A DNA stretch of 64,000 bases from Arenicola marina (GCA_964019135.1 OZ025248.1:43331670-43395669); one strand, 5' to 3'; positions 23,801-35,649 are shown, counted from the first letter of the stretch. Program-made: numbers and translations. The notes: generated by a model not told the origin, from the letters alone.

Positions 23801-26800
23801 AAACCACCCCACCGGGCACTGGTGGACAGGTACAGTCATCCCTGATACTGTCCTATATAAAACCACCGTACCGGGCACTGGCGAACAGGTATAGTCATCC
23901 CTGATACTGTCCTATAAAAAACCATCCCACCGGGCACTGGTGGACAGGTACAGCCATTCCTGATACTGCCCTACATAAAACCACCCCACCGGGCACTGGT
24001 GGACAGGTACAGTCATCCCTGATACTGTCCTATATAAAACCACCCCACCGGGCACTGGTGGACAGGTACAGTCATCCCTGATACTGTCCTATATAAAACC
24101 ACCGTACCGGGCACTGGTGAACAGGTATAGTCATCCCTGATACTGTCCTATAAAAAACCATCCCACCGGGCACTGGTGGACAGGTACAGCCATTCCTGAT
24201 ACTGCCCTACATAAAACCACCCCACCGGGCACTGGTGGACAGGCACAGTCATCCCTGATACTGTCCTATATAAAACCACCCCACCGGGCACTGGTGGACA
24301 GGTACAGTCATCCCTGATACTGTCCTATAAAAAACCATCCCACCGGGCACTGGTAAACAGGTACAGTCAATCCCAATACTGTCCTATATAAAACCACCCC
24401 ACCGGGCACTGGTGGACAGGTACAGTCATCCCTGATACCGTCCTATATAAAACCACCCCACCCAGCACTGGTGGACAGGTACATCCATCCCTGATACTGT
24501 CCTATATAAAACCACTCCACCGGGCACTGGTGGACAGGTACAGTCATCCCTGATACTGTCCAATATAAAACCACCCCACCGGGCACTGGGGGGCCGGCGC
24601 GACAGCTCAGTGGGCTAGAGCGCTCGCATTGAGTGCTCTGGTCACCTGAGAGCCTAACGGCACGTGGGTCGGTGGTTCGAGCCCTGCTGTGGCCATGTCT
24701 GTGTGGTCGCAGGATAAAGATCCCATGTCTTTCTTCGTAAAGAGTAGGGGGTTACCCCCGGGGACATGGCTCAACTCTCCCTTCCTTCTCCCATTGACGC
24801 GATATGACCAACAGTGGTTAAAGCGTCCTGAATAACCAACCAACCAACCGGGCACAGGTGGACGTGTACAGTCATTCCTGATACTGTCCTATATAAAACC
24901 GCCCCAACAGGCACTGGTGGAAAGGTACATTCATCCCTGATACTGTGGCATATAAAACCACCCTACCTGGCACTGGTGGACAGGTACAGTCATTCCGATA
25001 CTGTCCTAAAATAAACCGCCCCACCGGACACTGGTGGACAGGTACAGTCATCCCTGATACTGTCCTAGATAAAATCGCCCCACCGGGCACTGGTAGACAG
25101 GTATAGTCATCCCTGATACTGTCCTATATAAAACCACCCCACCGCGCACTGGTGGACAGGTACAGTCATCCCTGATACTGTCCTATATAAAACCACCCCA
25201 CCGAGCACTGGTGGACAGGTACAGTCATCCCTGATACTGTCCTATATAAAACCGCCCCACCGGGCACTGGTAGATAGGTATAGTCATTCCTGATACTGTC
25301 CTATATAAAACCACCCCACCGGGCACTGGTGGACAGGTACAGTCATCCCTGATACTGTCCTATATAAAACCACCCCACCGGGCACTGGTGGACAGGTACA
25401 GTCATCCCTGATACCGTCCTATATAAAACCACCCCACCAGGCACTGGTGGAGAGGTACATTCATCCCTGATACTGTGGTATATAAAACCATCCTACCTGG
25501 CACTGGTGGACAGGTACAGTCATTCCGATACTGTCCTAAAATAAACCGCCCCATCGGGCACTGGTGGACAAGTACAGTCATTCCGATACCGTCCTAAAAT
25601 AAACCGCCCCACCGGACACTGGTGGACAGGCACAGTCATCCCTGATACTGTCCTATATAAAAGCACCCCACCAGGCACTGGTGGACAGGTACAGTCATCC
25701 CTGATACTGTCCTATATAAAACCGCCCCACCGGGCACTGGTAGACAGGTATAGTCATCCCTGATACTGTCCTATATAAAACCGCCCCACCGGGCACTGGT
25801 GGACAGGTACAGTCATCCCTGATACTGTCCTATATAAAACCACCCCACCGGGCACTGGTGGACAGGTACAGTCATCCCTGATACTGTCCTATATAAAACC
25901 ACCGTACCGGGCACTGGTGAACAGGTATAGTCATCCCTGATACTGTCCTATAAAAAACCATCCCACCTGGCACTGGTGGACAGGTACAGCCATTCCTGAT
26001 ACTGCCCTACATAAAACCACCCCACCGGGCACTGGTGGACAGGTACAGTCATCCCTGATACTGTCCTATATAAAACCACCCCAGCGGGCACTGGTGGACA
26101 GGTACAGTCATCCCTAATGCTGTCCTATATAAAACCACCGGGCACTGTTGGACAGGTACAGTCATCTCTGATACTGCCCAATATGAAACAGCTCCACCGG
26201 ACACTGGTGGACAGGTACAATCATCCCGGATACTGTCCTACATAAAACCACCCCATCGGGCATTGGTGGACAGGTAAATCATCCCTGATACTGTCCTATA
26301 TAAAACAACCCCACCGGGCACTGGTGGACAGGTAGTCATCCCTGATACTGTCATTTATAAAACAACTCCACCGGGCACTGGTGGACAGGTACAGTCATCC
26401 CTGATACTGTCCTATATAAAACCACCCCACCGGGCACTGGTGGACAGGTACAGTCATCCCTGATACTGTCCTATAAAAAACCATCCCACCGGGCACTGGT
26501 AGACAGGTACAGTCATCCCCGATACTGTCCTACATAAAACCACCCCACCGGGCACTGGTGGACAGGTACAGTCATCTCTGATACTGTCCAATATAAAACC
26601 ACCCCACCGGGCACTGGTGGACAGGTACAGTCATCCCTGATACTGTCCTATATAAAACCACCGTACCGGGCACTGGTGAACAGGTATAGTCATCCCTGAT
26701 ACTGTCCTATAAAAAACCATCCCACCGGGCACTGGTGGACAGGTACAGCCATTCCTGATACTGCCCTACATAAAACCACCCCACCGGGCACTGGTGGACA

Positions 26801-27945
26801 GGTACAGTCATCCCTGATACTGTCCTATATAAAACCACCCCACCGGGCACTGGTAGACAGGTACAGTCATCCCTGATACTGTCCTATATAAAACCACCCC
26901 ACCGAGCACTGGTGGACAGGCACAGTCATCCCTGATACGGTCCTATATAAAACCACCCCACAGGACACTGGTAGACAGGTACAGTCATCCCTGATATTGT
27001 CCTATACAAAACCACTCCACCGGGCACTGGTGGACAGGTACAGTCATCCCTGATACTGTCCTATATACAACCACCCCACCGGGCACTGGTGGACAGTTAC
27101 AATCATCCCTGATACTGTCCTATATAAAACCACCCCACCGTGCACTGGTGGACAGGTACAGTCATCCCTGATACTGTCCTATATAAAACCACCCCACAGG
27201 ACACTGGTAGACAGGTACAGTCATCCCTGATACTGTCCTATATATAACCACCCCACCGGGCACTGGTAGACAGGTATAGTCATCCCTGATACTGTCCTAT
27301 AAAAAACCACCCCACCGGGCACTGGTGGACAGGTACAGCCATTCCTGATACTGCCCTACATAAAACCACCCCACCGGGCACTGGTGGACAGGTACAGTCA
27401 TCCCTGATACTGTCCTATATAAAACCTCCCCACAGGACACTGGTAGACAGGTACAGTCATCCCTGATACTGTCCTATATAAAACCACCCCACCGGGCACT
27501 GGTGGACAGGTACAGTCATTCCTGATACTGTCCTATATAAAACCACCCCACCGAGCACTGGTGGACAGGTACAGTCATCCCTGATACTGTCCTATATAAA
27601 ACCACCCCACAGGACACTGGTAGACAGGTACAGTCATCCCTGATACTGTCCTATATAAAACCACCCCACCGGGCACTGGTAGACAGGTACAGTCATCCCT
27701 GATACTGTCCTATATAAAACCACCCCACCGGGCACTGGTGGACAGGTACAGTCATCCCTGATACTGTCCTATATAAAACAACCCCACCGGGCACTGGTGG
27801 ACAGGTACAGTCATCCCTGATACTGTCCTATATAAAACCACCCCACAGGACACTGGTAGACAGGTACAGTCATCCCTGATACTGTCCTATATCAAACCAC
27901 CCCACCGGGCACTGGTAGACAGGTATAGTCATCCCTGATACTGTT
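14862..27945. repeat. 59-bp minisatellite, about 220 copies over 13 kb
   Basis: Units of 59 bp (with a 58-bp variant lacking one C) contain GTACAGTCATCCCTGATACT, GTCCTATATAAAACC and CCACCGGGCACTGGTGG. Each unit carries a TATA-box-like TATATAAAA and an imperfect hairpin CCACCRG-NCA-CTGGTGG. Higher-order duplications are visible: marker variants recur at 15194 and 18836 and at 16862 and 20501 (shift about 3.64 kb), and at 23536 and 26331 (about 2.8 kb). A SINE interrupts it at about 24590-24850. It occupies over half of the 22.7-kb intron. Confidence 0.97.
24590..24850 (+). mobile_element. tRNA-derived SINE inserted in the 59-bp array
   Basis: The head has a pol III A-box-like CAGCTCAGTGG at 24603-24613 and a B box GGTTCGAGCCC at 24674-24684, with tRNA-like spacing. 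A unique body follows (AGGATAAAGATCCCATG and a G/C-rich GGGGTTACCCCCGGGG segment), and the element ends in an AACC-repeat tail. It is cleanly embedded in the 59-bp minisatellite, which resumes at CGGGCAC. Confidence 0.85.
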
Positions 27946-28124
27946 CTAAACAAAGCGCTCGGCTCAAGTTTCTACTCAGTGGGTACCTTTGACATAGATG
28001 AACCGCTGAAGACATGCGCCAAAAGGCGTATTATAATAAGGACCATTCAAGCACCGCTCTCCGACACCCTAGCTTTCGCCCGAACTTTTTGTTTTATATA
28101 ATTAAATGACTTTTCGAAACTGAA
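27946..28124. other. Intron after the 59-bp array
   Basis: Unique sequence bordering the direct repeats. No gene seen. Confidence 0.5.
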
Positions 28125-28925
28125 GGGCTGCTACAGCTTGATGAAGGGCCAATAAATGCCTAACGCCATGCAAAACTCGCGCTATTACTATTTTTACGAA
28201 TTGAATTTAAATTTAAGGCGTTGACTTGTCTCTGCTTCTTTGGTTTAATTTCCGCATGCAATGACCAAAGTAAAACATTTGGGACTGACTGTCCGCAAAT
28301 CGCAAGCCTTTCCACATATAGTTTGCCAGTGGCCTTTTTGATACCATACTATTAGATCGTTGCCAAGAAACATGGCACGTGCAACTAGGCAACTAGTCAT
28401 GGAAGCGGGCCATTTAAAGCTATAACTACAATTCTTTTGTGCGTGACGTCATATTTCATTGTTCTACGCAGCCTCGCTATGGCAACGATTGTCGATTGCA
28501 TGGGCAGCAGGGCGGTTTGGGTCAGAATACAGCATTTTAGCGGCCTTCAGATGTAATGCTATTGTACTAGTTAACATGACCACCAACTCGTAATAATATG
28601 ACTTCATTTTCATTATCGGCCCGAGGCCGCAATAAAAATTGGCGGGCTGCTACAGCTTGATGTCGGGCCAATAAAATTGCCTAACGCCCCGCAAACTCGC
28701 GCTATTACTATTATTACGAGTTGAATTTAAATTTAAGGCGTTGACTTGTCTCTGCTTCTTTGGTTTGATGTCCGCATGCAACGACCAAAGTAAAGCATTT
28801 TGGGACTGACTGTTCGCAAATCGCAAGCCTTTCCACATATAGTTGGCCAGTGGCCTTTTTATACCATATTTATCGTTGCCAAGAAACATGGCACGTGCAA
28901 CTAGGCAATTCTGTTATGATTGTGT
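28125..28925. repeat. Pair of about 275-bp direct repeats
   Basis: Copies at about 28125-28395 and 28645-28915 share GGGCTGCTACAGCTTGATG at the start, ATTTAAATTTAAGGCGTTGA in the middle and CATGGCACGTGCAACTAGGC at the end. About 250 bp of other sequence separates them. They may be two copies of an unnamed non-autonomous element or a local segmental duplication. No coding capacity seen. Confidence 0.8.
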
Positions 28926-29010
28926 GTTGCCCCTAATGAGTTTTTTTTGTATTATTGTGTGTTGCCCCTAATGAGTTATTTTGTTATTATTGTGTGTTGC
29001 CCCAAATTAG
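28919..29010. repeat. Short tandem repeat, three units of about 32 bp
   Basis: Three copies of ATTGTGTGTTGCCCC followed by TAATGAGTTA-type sequence. Confidence 0.8.
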
Positions 29011-29209
29011 TTATGTTTCATTGATGGGCATAGTTCTGCACCACGTTAGTGTGGTTCATGAGAAACGTGAGAGAAGGTTCTGCGGGGGGTAAGGGGTGAG
29101 GGAGGGGGGGGGGGGTCATGTTGTTGTCGGGCCAGCGCTGTGTCTATCTATCTACACCATACCTTGTATGTCAGTCCCATTCTGATATCTGTCTCGCATT
29201 CCGTTGCAG

Positions 29210-29297
29210 GCCTCCACCTGTTCACATCAATGACTTCGAGCAGCACGCCTTGATGAGGTCGAAGGATTCGGATTTGATCTTCGCCGAGGAGTATAAG
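29210..29297 (+). CDS. Receptor PTP exon: start of the phosphatase domain
   Basis: Acceptor TTCCGTTGCAG, donor GTATAAG|GTGACA; one base in, phase 0 out. The frame reads RPPPVHINDFEQHALM, then RSKDSDLIFAEEYK. This is the classic N-terminal helix of the receptor phosphatase domain ('P-V--F--H---M--DSDL-F-EEY'), strongly reminiscent of the R3 group. It follows the 22.7-kb intron. Confidence 0.93.
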
Positions 29298-29489
29298 GTG
29301 ACATGACCGTTAATTGTAACTGGCCTGTGTAACAGGGGTGATTTCTATAATAGACTTTCTGCTTCCATTTTCGAGTGGTCTCCGCATACAATGTTTACAG
29401 CAGAAAAGTCAATCTTAACTTTTAAATCTGGAATTTTATTTCGCATAATATACATTAATCCATGGTGGTTGGTGACTGTTATGCCAAGA
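29298..29489. other. Intron, no feature seen
   Basis: Short unique stretch before the next minisatellite. Confidence 0.5.
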
Positions 29490-30036
29490 TTGGTCCATGT
29501 TAACCCCGGGTAGGTTAACCCCTGGGGTGGTCCATGTTAACGCTGGGTTGGTCCTAGCTCTGATGTCAAAACCACCACCAAGGTGAAGGTTTTGAACAGC
29601 AGAACACTTTTTAATGTAGAGTACTTCTTGTAAGCTCCCGGCGTAAAATGTTTTAACTAATGTTTACAATATTAGCTTTTTTGGAATCTAGAAACTGTAT
29701 GCTTACTCCCGGCGCATTTTCTGAAGTCGAAATATCCACTAACGTGTAAAATACAAGCCATTTATAAATTCAGTTTGCATACGCTGCCATGCTTGTTTCC
29801 TACATTGAAAAGTATTGTGCTATTCAAAACCCTCACCTTGGTGGCGGTTTGATGTCAGAGCTAGGTTGGTCCATGTTAACGCTGGGTTGGTCCATGTTAA
29901 CCACGGGTAGGTTAACCCCGGGGTGGTCCATGTTAGCCCCGGGTAGGTTAACCCCGGGGTGGTCCATGTTAACCCCGGGTAGGTTAACCCCGGGGTGGTC
30001 CATGTCAACCCCGGGTAGGTTAACCCCGAGGTGGTC
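29490..30036. repeat. 36-bp minisatellite (HpaI-site type), left part
   Basis: Units contain GGTGGTCCATGTTAACCCCG and GGTAGGTTAACCCCGG, with a perfect small inverted repeat GTTAACC-CCGGGTA-GGTTAAC in each. The array is split by a MITE (29553-29863) and by a LINE inserted after 30036; it resumes at 34507. Confidence 0.92.
29553..29863. mobile_element. Foldback MITE with about 75-bp terminal inverted repeats
   Basis: TAGCTCTGATGTCAAAACCA at the left is mirrored by TTTGATGTCAGAGCTA at the right. The inverted repeat extends inward through CCACCAAGGTGAAGGTTTTG and the AATGT region. The ends are bordered by TA, compatible with the TA target duplication of Tc1/mariner-type elements. No transposase is encoded, so it would have been mobilised in trans. 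It sits inside the 36-bp minisatellite. Confidence 0.7.
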
Positions 30037-30258
30037 AACAACAGGCAACTGCGCGGCACGAATATCTTTGTGAACGAAGATCTGCCAAAGACAATGCAGG
30101 AAGAGCGACGCCGTCTGCTGAGCGTTATGAAGGCCGCGAGGCACGACGGTAAGCGAGCCAGTCTGGCTGGAAATAAACTTATCATCGAAGGAAAAGTTTA
30201 CTACGTGGATACGGTTTCAACAATTCCAAGTAGCTGGCTGCAGGACTTGAGAAAATGA
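30037..30258 (+). pseudogene. LINE ORF1 C-terminal fragment
   Basis: An open frame of about 73 codons running from the insertion boundary to a TGA. It contains GTNIFVNEDLPKTMQEERRR and VMKAARHDGKRAS, the C-terminal domain of an L1-ORF1-like protein. It matches the ORF1 of the minus-strand LINE at 41 of 63 positions by eye. The N-terminal coiled coil and RRM-like parts are missing through 5' truncation. Confidence 0.8.
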
Positions 30259-30834
30259 ACTTTAACTGATTTTGAGATGGCCCCCCAAAGCTGCATGTGG
30301 GTACTCGCTTTACTCTTGCAACAATGCATGAAGGATTATAGCGATCGACCAACATACTGACACAGCGAGCTTGTATATTTCACGGTGGACCGAAAACGAC
30401 ACCTTTATGTGCTCTCCCGTGTCGCAGTGTTATTGTATTGTACTTGCATGTGGTCCACAGTGTGGCGAGGGCTGTGCCACGAGAGGGGTGTGTGTGAGTC
30501 GTAACTTGGCGGCGAATTGGTATTAAATAGGCCTACGGGGGCTACACTCAGCTGTCATCAAGTAAATGTGATTGTGAACGCGGAGAGTGCTCTGACCCAA
30601 CCGCCCCGAGCTGTACCCTACGCTTGTCAGTAGTACGGCACTGGGCAATTTTTCTTTCATTTTTTTTTATATTTCTTTTTTTTTCTGAATATATGTCCTT
30701 TATATTTATAAGCATGTTCTGTGCGCTATATCTGTATCATCTGACATACTATGTACAAATAATTACAGCACTTGTTGAATCTGCACAGGTTACATTAAAT
30801 GCGCCTGCGTTCCTGTGTTTAATAATTATTTATC

Positions 30835-33800
30835 GTGATAGATCCAATCTCAATATGTAGCCTGAATGTCCGCGGGTTGGGCTCCCCGCTGAAGCGAACA
30901 GATGTTATGAGTTGGCTAGATGAAAAGAAATTCTCCATCTGTTGTCTCCAGGATGTCCATTTTGATAAACGCACACAAACCACGTTGACGGACAAATATA
31001 ACGCAGAGTTTATTGTAAATTCACCATCATCGCGTGCACGGGGAGTGACGATTATGCTCAGAAATAATTTCGAATATAAGATACATGCAATTGATAAAGG
31101 CGATGATGGTAACATGTTAATTGTAGACATTACGGTGTGCGGCTATAGATTGACTCTTATTAACTTATATGGACCAAACAGAGATACTCCCGCGTTTTAC
31201 GTAGAATTACGACACCGGGTTGGAAATTTTGAAAACACTAGTATAATCCTCTGTGGTGACTGGAATCTCGTTTAAATCATGAGATGGATACTATTGGTTA
31301 TAAGCATGAAAACAACGTAAATGCTAGAATGTGCTTAACTTGATAGAAAATCTGGAGTTGACGGATTATTGGCGGGTTTGTCATCCAAAAACGCGTCGGT
31401 TTACGTGGACTAACCAGCAACGCAAAGCACAGAGAGCCAGACTAGATTTCTTTTTGAATGCCATGTTAAGAGTACATGATATACTACCGGGTTATAGAAC
31501 TGATCATTCACTCGTCGTTATTAAAGTAGACTTCCATCAAGTGCCTAGAGGTAAAGGATATTGGAAGTTCAATACTTCTCTACTTAGAGATCAGGAGTAC
31601 TGTAAAATTGTGAAATCGTGCATAAGTAACACCGCGGAATTTTATAGTGGTAATTTAGATGACCAGATGTTATTTGAAATGATAAAGTTGGAGATCCGTG
31701 GAAGTACTGTAAGTTATAGTAGTCACAAAAAGAAATCATCGACACTGAGAGAAAAGTTTCTGGAAGCACAAATAGCGAAAATTGAGTCTGAAACTCTTAA
31801 AAGTAGAACTGCAAGAGTTGAGACAATCAAAGGTGAGAGGTAATATTCTTAGGTCCAGGGCAAAATGGTATGAAGACGGTGAGAAGGCAAGCCACTATTT
31901 CTGTGGGCTGGAAAAGAGAAATGATATGTGCAAACTGGTTAGAAACCTGGTAGTAAATGGAGTCGAAATTGTTGAGCCGACGGAAGTCCTGAACGAGCAA
32001 ACGAAATTTTACTGTAATTTATACGCAAACGCTGACAATGTAAAAGCAGCTGACTTTATACATTCCTTTTTAAAGCCCGCGAATATCGCGCGATTAACTG
32101 AGAAACAAACGGCACTGTGTGAAGGAAATATCACTCTGGAGGAGGTTAAAGTGGTCATGAGAGGCATGAAGAATAATAAGTCTCATGGTCCCGATGGCTT
32201 TCCGGTGGATTTTTTTTTTTTTAAATGGGAAGATATAGGTTATTTTCTGCTCAGAAGTTTGCAACACGCGTATAACACTGAATCGCTATCAATTACACAG
32301 AAACAGGGGGTTATTACATGCTTACCCAAAGGCGACTGGCCACGGGAATTCTTAAGGAACTGGCGGCCTATATCGCTGCTGAACGCAGATTTTAAAATAT
32401 TAACAGGTGCCTTGGCAAGCAGAATGAGACAGGTATTGCCAGATGTTATTAGTACAGACCAGAAGGGTTTTCTGAAAGGTAGATTCATTGGGGAAACTAC
32501 CAGATTAGTTTACGACATAATGCATTATTTGTTAAGTAATAATAAGTCTGGTATGTTACTCCTGGTAGATTTTGAGAAGGCATTTGATACTTTGAGCTGG
32601 GAGTATAGAAATAAGGTTTTGGAAGCATATGGATTTGGCCCGTCTTTTATCAAATGGTTCAATATAGTATATAAAGAACCAAAGAGTTGTATTATTAACA
32701 ACGGTACTATGTCTGAATGGTTTACACTAGGCAGAGGTTGTAGGCAAGGAGATCCGCTTTCTCCCTATTTATTTATATTAGCCATCGAGCCTTTAGTGTT
32801 CCTAAAATCGGATAGATCTGTGAAAGGTATTACTATTAAAAAAAAAAATATATTATTGGTCAATATGCTGATGATACATTTTTGATGCTGGACGGCAGTG
32901 AGGAATTCCTAAGACGTGTGGTAAAGATTATGGAGGAATTTTATATTTGTTCGGGGTTGCGCGTGAACGTCGATAAAACAAAAGCCATTTGGATTGGGAA
33001 AACAAATCGCGTTATGAGAGTATGTACGGGTATCCCACTGGAGTGGGGCGAGGAATTTGTTTTGTTAGGTATTCAGTTTAGTGCTAATTTGGACCAGATG
33101 ATCGCTCTAAATTATGATAGGAAAATAGAAGAATTCAATAGAATTTTGAAGCTATATGGAAAAAGGAATTTGTCTCTTAGGGGTAGAGTGACAGTTGTAA
33201 AATCACTGGCCTTACCAAAGCTTGTACATTTAATGTCTGCGCTTCCAACACCAGGCCAAGCTTATATTGATCAGCTCACTAGCGCTATCCACAAGTTTAT
33301 CTGGAGAAATAAGACACCTAAGGTCTCTATGAGTAGAATGTGCCAAGGGATAGATTCCGGAGGTATGGGCCTCACCCATGTCCCTTCGTTTATTAAAGCA
33401 CTGAAAATCGCATGGATTAGTAGACTAGTAAACACATCATGGTATCATTATCAAAATTCGCAAGGTATATCTGAAACTGAGATACTAAAATACCCAATAA
33501 GGAACACACATTTCTTGACAAATACTAACATTTTGTCCAGGAAGAACGAATTTTTAAGCAAGGGTTTAAGGTATATAAGAGATTTAACGAATGACAGCGG
33601 AAACTTACTAGGTTGGTTTGAGTTTAAAGAAAGATACAAGGTTGACATTAATTTTGCTGATTTTTATGGTCTTATATATTCGTTGCCCCGCGACTGGCGA
33701 CTAGCTTGTAACCAAGATGAAGCGCTTGCTAACGATAGTATGAATAGTCGTTTAGATGAAATGCAAAAAGAAAAACGTGTCTGCCATTATGTTTATTTCA

Positions 33801-34384
33801 GACTAGTGCATGTACTCCCGTTTAACTGTGTTAATGAGGCCAAATGGCAAAGGTTTTTGGATTGCAGCATGTCAAATTTAGAATGGCAACGAATTTACAA
33901 GCTTTCTTATAATTGTACGATTGATGAAAGATTAAGAAGTTTTCAGTTTTATATATTGCATAGGATAACAGCCACAAATGTGTTTTTGAAACGATGCAAG
34001 ATTAAGGATATAGACCGTTGTACTTTCTGTAATGCTGAACATTACAGATTACAGAGTCATTAGGGCATTTTTTCTTCGATGGTCCATGTATACAACCACT
34101 TTGGGAGAGATTGGCAACATGGTTAGAGGTGGTTGCCAGAATAAATTTTGCTGCGTTATTATCAGTTAAAAATATTTTACTGGGAATGACAGATGTTTCA
34201 AATTATTAAGAGATGTATATTTGTATCAAAATGGAAAAGTACAATTCCAACTTGCCAAGGGGGCATAAATGCCATAAAATCCAAGTTTCACACGGAAAGG
34301 TATATTGCTCAGAGTCACGGCTGGAATCACATTAGGAAATTCCAGACGAAGTGGCAACCCATCCAACCATTTTTTTTGACATAG
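30835..34384 (+). pseudogene. LINE ORF2 with several frameshifts (L1/Tx1-like)
   Basis: Endonuclease part at 30835-31275: SLNVRGLGSPLKR, LQDVHFD and GDWNLV, then a stop. It resumes in another frame at 31331 with FTWTNQQRKAQRARLDFFL and TDHSLVVIK. The reverse transcriptase at 31782-32885 has HGPDGFPVDF, LVDFEKAFDTLSWEY and GCRQGDPLSPYLF. The QYADDTF box falls at the next shift, near an A-run at about 32840. The rest (32882-34063) continues through LSLRGRVTVVKSLALPKLVH to a C-terminal CTFCNAEH zinc-knuckle-like motif, with a last shift near 34060. In all there are about four breaks, some at homopolymers. It is non-functional as read. FEKAFDTLSW and GCRQGDPLSPYLF point to the L1/Tx1 side of the LINE tree. 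Confidence 0.88.
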
Positions 34385-34506
34385 GAGATATAATTTTATG
34401 TTAATGTTATGTACATTGTGCGTGATGTAACTTTATCATATGTGCTGTAATTGAAATTGACGCAAAAAAAACATTCGTACGACATGCTAAAAAAAGAAAA
34501 AAAAAA

Positions 34507-34850
34507 CCCGAGGTGGTCCACGTTAACCCCGGGGTGGTTCATGTTAACCCCGGGTAGGTTAACCCCGGGGAGGTCCATGTTAACCCAGGGTAGGTTAACC
34601 CCGAGGTGGTCCATGTTAACCCCGGGGTGGTTCATGTTAACCCCGGGTAGGTTAACCCCGGGGAAGTCCATGTTAACCCCAGGTAGGTTAACCCCGAGGT
34701 GGTCCATGTTAACCCCGGGGGTGGTTCATGTTAACCCCGGGTAGGTTAACCCCCGGGGTGGTCCATGTTAGCCCCGGGTAGGTCAACCTCGGGGTGGTCC
34801 ATGTTAGCCCCGAGTAGGTTAAACCCGGCATGGTTGTTGTTATTCGCGGC
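34507..34850. repeat. 36-bp minisatellite (HpaI-site type), right part
   Basis: Continuation of the array at 29490-30036 after the LINE, with the same GTTAACCCCGGGTAGGTTAA core. Confidence 0.92.
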
Positions 34851-34861
34851 TTGGTTAATCC

Positions 34862-35105
34862 CGGGTACATGGTAGTGCGGAGTCTCTGGCGTGGCGCCCA
34901 CCACACTCGGTCGGTGGACCTTAAGAAGTTTACAACATGTTGTGTGTGGCGTGGCGCCCACCACACTCGGTCGGTGAACCTTGAGAAGTTTACAACATGT
35001 TGTGTGTGGCGTGGCGCCCACCACACTGGGTCGGTGGACCTTAAAAAGTTTACATCATGTTGTGTGCTGTGTGGCGCCCACCACACTCGGTCGGTGAACC
35101 CTAAG
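34862..35105. repeat. 60-bp minisatellite, four copies
   Basis: Four units starting GTGGCGCCCACCACACTCGG, then TCGGTGGACCTTAAGAAGTT and TACAACATGTTGTGTG. It ends about 50 bp upstream of the next phosphatase exon. Confidence 0.93.
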
Positions 35106-35157
35106 AAGGCTGCCTTTGACTGTTTGCCTGACGTTTGCCCATCTCTTGCTGTTACAG

Positions 35158-35248
35158 CTTATCAGTGTGAGCAGCCCTCGTCACCCCAAAGATGCCGCCG
35201 AATACCCACAGAACCGAATCAAGAACAGATTCACCAACATTCTACCAT
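35158..35248 (+). CDS. Receptor PTP exon: phosphotyrosine-recognition loop
   Basis: Acceptor TGCTGTTACAG, donor CTACCAT|GTAAGC; phase 0 in, phase 1 out. The frame reads LISVSSPRHPKDAAEY, then PQNRIKNRFTNILP. The KNR-[Y/F] loop at 35221-35232 is the substrate pTyr-recognition motif. The usual tyrosine (Tyr46 in PTP1B) is phenylalanine here, which keeps the ring for stacking but loses the hydroxyl. It joins directly to the FAEEYK exon. Confidence 0.95.
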
Positions 35249-35385
35249 GTAAGCCCCCGCTCCTTATATATACATGTATACATATCTGTATATCTCAAAC
35301 CATTATCATCACATTGAAACTACGTTGTAATGTTCTGGACTGTTATGCTGCACTGACATGTTCGTGTTCGTGTTTCCGCCGCTAG

Positions 35386-35462
35386 TTGACCACTCTCGTG
35401 TCAAGTTGCTGCCCACCGACGACGAAGAAGGCTCAGACTACATCAACGCCAACTACATGCCG
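35386..35462 (+). CDS. Receptor PTP exon: DHSRVKL and NAN motifs
   Basis: Acceptor TTTCCGCCGCTAG, donor ATGCCG|GTAAAT; phase 1 in, phase 0 out. Reads [15 protein letters not shown], then [11 protein letters not shown]. These are conserved core strands of all classical tyrosine phosphatases. Confidence 0.95.
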
Positions 35463-35649
35463 GTAAATACCATACATTATTATTCTAACTCTTCTTATTA
35501 TTATTGCCGCTGTAAATACCATAAATTTTATTATTAGTAGTATTATATTTTAATATATTTTTGTATTATTATATTATCATATATTTTTGTATTATTAAAA
35601 TGATACACTATAGGACGAGAAATAATCAGTAGATGATATCTCGTAAATG
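35463..35649. other. Intron with AT-rich simple sequence
   Basis: TTATTATTA-type low-complexity sequence precedes a SINE. Confidence 0.6.

Larger units (their letters stand above)
30037..34506 (+). mobile_element. L1/Tx1-like LINE, 5'-truncated and decayed
   Basis: Inserted in the 36-bp minisatellite with a 12-bp direct repeat CCCGAGGTGGTC at 30025-30036 and 34507-34518 (a likely target duplication, although this sequence also exists in the array). It starts within ORF1, then has about 580 bp of inter-ORF sequence, a frameshifted ORF2, and an A-rich 3' end at about 34488-34506. The ORF2 sequence motifs and A-rich tail fit the L1/Tx1 clade. Confidence 0.85.

Noticed and set aside
14862..27945. 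CRISPR-like reading of the regular 59-bp repeats
   Set aside because: Units are contiguous with no unique spacers, no cas genes, and the window is clearly eukaryotic.
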